From positions 1 to 32,479 of the forward strand of contig JAUNGV010000026.1 in the NCBI GenBank assembly GCA_030524225.1: DNA of 32,479 bases. Reading direction: 5' to 3'. How positions within the stretch are numbered: the first letter of the stretch is position 1; each line of letters begins with the position of its first letter. This document shows, piece by piece, positions 30,386 through 32,479 of the stretch. The translations under genes were made by a program, and so were the position numbers. The stretch is from Eubacteriales bacterium (GTDB lineage Bacteria > Bacillota > Clostridia > Lachnospirales > Lachnospiraceae). The notes beneath the pieces are model-generated. The model saw only the letters and a program-made list of their open reading frames with translations, did not search any database and had not been told where the DNA came from.

Positions 30386-30817
30386 AGTTAGACGCGTAGA
30401 ACAGGATAAAAAAGCCGTGGATATGATAAAATCAAGCTTTTGATCGTCCGACAAAGCAAAATAAGGAGGAGGAAAGTGGCTAAAAAAAGAAAATAGAACG
30501 AAAATGACAGAAAATCAAAAACAATAACCAGGAGAGGGGAAAAGGAAGGGGAGAGCATGGGGGAATTGCTGTAAACCCAGTATTTATGCGGGTTTGCTAG
30601 ATAAGTGAATTGGAAAAAGGGAGTGAAAAAAGGGGAAAGCGAGACTTCGAAAGGAGAGAAAGCCAGCGAAAATTGCTTTGAAACCCATAAAATGGAGGAA
30701 CTTGTATTAAATTTAGCTAAAAAAATTACTTTTTTAATCGGCATAGTAAAACTGCACAAATTTGGAGTTCTATTTTCGGTAAAAACATGAGAAATGAGTC
30801 CCAAATGTGAATAGTCG

Positions 30818-30847
30818 TTGACAAATTTATGAAGACTGTTGTATGAT
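30818..30847 (+). promoter_or_regulatory. Promoter of the second binding-protein gene
   Basis: A perfect TTGACA (30818-30823), an 18-base spacer and TATGAT (30842-30847). Just downstream, GCGAAAACGATTAAGG (30854-30869) has the AAAACG core typical of LacI-family or CcpA operators, placed over the start of transcription, where a bound repressor would block it. Confidence 0.75.
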
Positions 30848-30933
30848 GAGTGTGCGAAAACGATTAAGGAATTCGCAGGATGATTGCGTTGATGAACAGC
30901 AACCAAAAATTCTTTAAATAGGAGGAAAAGCAA

Positions 30934-32479
30934 GTGAAGAAAAAGTTATTGGCAGCATTACTCAGCACTGCGATGGTGGCTACACTGCTCGTAGGCTGCG
31001 GCTCCTCTTCTTCGACCACGACGGACAGCGCGGAGTCGACGGAAGAGACGACAGAGGCGACCGAGGAGACCGCTGACGCGGAGGCAGAGGGGTCTGCAGA
31101 TTCCGCAAGCGCGGCGAGCGATCTCGCTTATACAGGTGAGATCAACCTGATGCACTATTCCACCTCTGAGGAGTCTGAGGGTAACGGCGGTTCCGACGGA
31201 ATGCGCACCATGATCCAGAACTGGATCGACGCACACCCGGACATCACACTGAACCAGAACGTTCTTGCAAACGCGGAGTACAAGACTCAGATCGCTACGA
31301 TGGCGGCTGCGGATGATCTCCCGGATGTATTCCTTCTTCAGGGCATGAATACGAAGTCCTGGGCGTCTCAGGGACTGGTTCTTGATCTGACCGACATCAT
31401 TGCGGAGTCCCCGTATGCGGATCAGTATGTAGAGTCCTATTTCACCCCGTTCACGGACGGCGGCAAGATTTACGCTCTTCCGTCTCTGACGGCTGGCACC
31501 TGCACGGTTGTCATCTATGACAAGCAGATGTGGGCGGATGCGGGCTACGACAGCTTCCCGGACAACTGGGACGATGTGATCGCAGCTTCGGAGTACTTCT
31601 CCGAGCAGGGCATCGACACGATCGCGTTCGGCAACGGCGGTCAGTGGCAGGCTAACTCCGATTTCCTGAGCACCATCGGCGACAGATACACGGGTTCCGA
31701 GTGGTTCCAGTCCATCATCGACAACAGCGGTGCTTCCTTCACGGATCCGGAGTTCGTATCCGCGCTGAGCTTCATGCAGGAGATCTTCCAGAGCGGTATC
31801 TTCAACGAGGACTTCAACTCCGTAACGAATGAGGATGCCCGTGAGTACTACATTTCCGGCGACGCTGCGGCGTTCATCGGCGGTAACTGGGATGAGTCCT
31901 ACATTGCAGCGACTCTTCTTGAGTACGACGAGGAGAAGTACAACAACATCGGCTTTGCAGTTCTTCCGCAGCCGGCAGACGCAACCCAGAATCCGCAGAG
32001 CCAGAACATCGGCCTTGGCTATGGTCTTGCCATCAACGCGAAGGTGGCAGAGGATCCGGACAAGCTCGCAGCGTGCATCGATCTGATCGAGTACCTGACC
32101 GGTCCTGATTTTGCAAACTATGTTGCTGAGAACTATGCACTGGCAGGTCTGACGCAGGTTGAAGATGTTGACCTGAGCGCGTTTGACGAAGTAACGCAGG
32201 CGTTCTACAACTACTCCTATGTCGATACGACTCCCTGCGAGATTTATGATTCCTATGTGGATCCGGCAGTTTGGGATGTCTGCAACACCGGCCTGCAGGA
32301 GCTGTTAAACGGCGATGCGGATGCGGAGACGCTGGCGGCTGAGATTCAGGCGAAGTACGAAGAGGTTTATGCGAGCGTTGTGACGCCGACCACCACGGAG
32401 TCCGCAGATGCGGCAACCACCGAGGCGGCTGAGGAAGCAGCAGATGAGGCTACCACTGAGGAAGCAGCAGATGCAGCAA
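30934..32479 (+). CDS. Extracellular sugar-binding lipoprotein (family 1), 3' end missing
   Basis: 515 residues are visible before the window ends. It starts with GTG at 30934, 7 bases after GGAGG. Residues 1-21 are a lipoprotein signal peptide ([21 protein letters not shown]) with Cys22 predicted lipidated. A Thr/Glu/Ser/Ala linker (about 23-60) leads to a family-1 sugar-binding fold: [15 protein letters not shown], the [14 protein letters not shown] hinge, [33 protein letters not shown] and [17 protein letters not shown], close to MsmE/raffinose-type proteins. The visible C-terminus is again a repetitive acidic tail ([21 protein letters not shown]...), unusual for this family. Permeases should follow beyond the edge. 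It differs from the binding protein at 1173-2732 and probably serves another importer. Confidence 0.92.
   Translation, partial: MKKKLLAALLSTAMVATLLVGCGSSSSTTTDSAESTEETTEATEETADAEAEGSADSASAASDLAYTGEINLMHYSTSEESEGNGGSDGMRTMIQNWIDAHPDITLNQNVLANAEYKTQIATMAAADDLPDVFLLQGMNTKSWASQGLVLDLTDIIAESPYADQYVESYFTPFTDGGKIYALPSLTAGTCTVVIYDKQMWADAGYDSFPDNWDDVIAASEYFSEQGIDTIAFGNGGQWQANSDFLSTIGDRYTGSEWFQSIIDNSGASFTDPEFVSALSFMQEIFQSGIFNEDFNSVTNEDAREYYISGDAAAFIGGNWDESYIAATLLEYDEEKYNNIGFAVLPQPADATQNPQSQNIGLGYGLAINAKVAEDPDKLAACIDLIEYLTGPDFANYVAENYALAGLTQVEDVDLSAFDEVTQAFYNYSYVDTTPCEIYDSYVDPAVWDVCNTGLQELLNGDADAETLAAEIQAKYEEVYASVVTPTTTESADAATTEAAEEAADEATTEEAADAA

Larger units (their letters stand above)
30111..30933. 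other. 823-base intergenic region, AT- and purine-rich in its middle
   Basis: From left: terminator (30197-30246), LacI/CcpA-like palindrome (30376-30385), a stretch of about 420 bases (30390-30810) rich in A and G on the plus strand and clearly lower in GC than its surroundings, then the promoter of the second binding-protein gene. Within the AT-rich part, strong ribosome-binding-like motifs precede tiny ORFs (GTG at 30476, 6 codons; ATG at 30557, 5 codons), and AAACCC / GGGTTT form a small hairpin near 30571-30596. No gene is recognisable; a decayed gene or a transcribed leader is possible. Confidence 0.5.

Noticed and set aside
30388-30933. 181-codon open frame on the minus strand, rich in Phe, Ser, Leu and Pro
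   Set aside because: It is the complement of a purine-rich noncoding stretch, covers the promoter and ribosome-binding site of the downstream binding-protein gene, and shows no domain. Its composition explains the lack of stops.

Overview
The window looks like chromosomal DNA of a Gram-positive, GC-rich member of the Clostridia, most likely Lachnospiraceae. This is inferred from strong purine-rich Shine-Dalgarno sites, lipoprotein-anchored sugar-binding proteins, a YesM/YesN-type two-component pair, LplB/YtcP-type permeases and a FucO very close to the enterobacterial enzyme. I see no phage, plasmid, CRISPR array or rRNA. There is one tRNA gene, a tRNA-Thr(GGU).

Layout. 1-587: 5' part of an alpha/beta hydrolase (minus strand), behind a repeated structured leader. 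1173-8425: a carbohydrate ABC importer split around its regulator, as solute-binding lipoprotein (+), YesN-type response regulator and YesM-type kinase (both -), then two permeases (+). 8672-13005: an apparent continuation of the permease operon with an esterase, a MATE exporter and a DUF1593/Sde182-like nucleoside-hydrolase-fold protein. 13146-15018 (-): nitrilase-family amidase and Gfo/Idh/MocA oxidoreductase. 15457-16602 (+): fucO, lactaldehyde reductase. 16613-20106 (-): a PHP-HAD fusion phosphatase behind an ABC-F ATPase. 20678-22344 (+): cyclophilin-like lipoprotein, MutT-type Nudix hydrolase, tRNA-Thr. 22691-24131 (+): ECF sigma factor and probable membrane anti-sigma factor. 24193-30110: an AraC regulator divergent from a zinc alcohol dehydrogenase, an aldo-keto reductase and a GH3 beta-glycosidase. 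30934 to the end: a second sugar-binding lipoprotein, cut by the window edge.

Together most genes serve capture and breakdown of plant or mucin glycans: uptake (two binding proteins, one permease pair), deacylation (esterases), glycoside cleavage (GH3), sugar redox chemistry (ADH, AKR, Gfo/Idh, FucO) and local control (YesMN, AraC, LacI/CcpA-like palindromes).

The least explained signal lies between genes. (1) Two MITE-like elements (8449-8600 and 18299-18462, opposite orientation) have GTAAC-type terminal inverted repeats and 8-bp target duplications, which fits derivation from an IS66-family element; one sits exactly between the ABC-F and PHP-HAD genes. (2) A 165-180 bp leader repeat precedes two unrelated genes (hydrolase, Nudix), reaches into their ribosome-binding sites and shows a covarying stem. 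(3) A tandem ~80-bp repeat that folds as a three-way junction fills the ABC-F 5' leader. (4) A 17-nt hairpin with a base-pair covariation sits at identical spacing before the Shine-Dalgarno sequences of permease 1 and the esterase.
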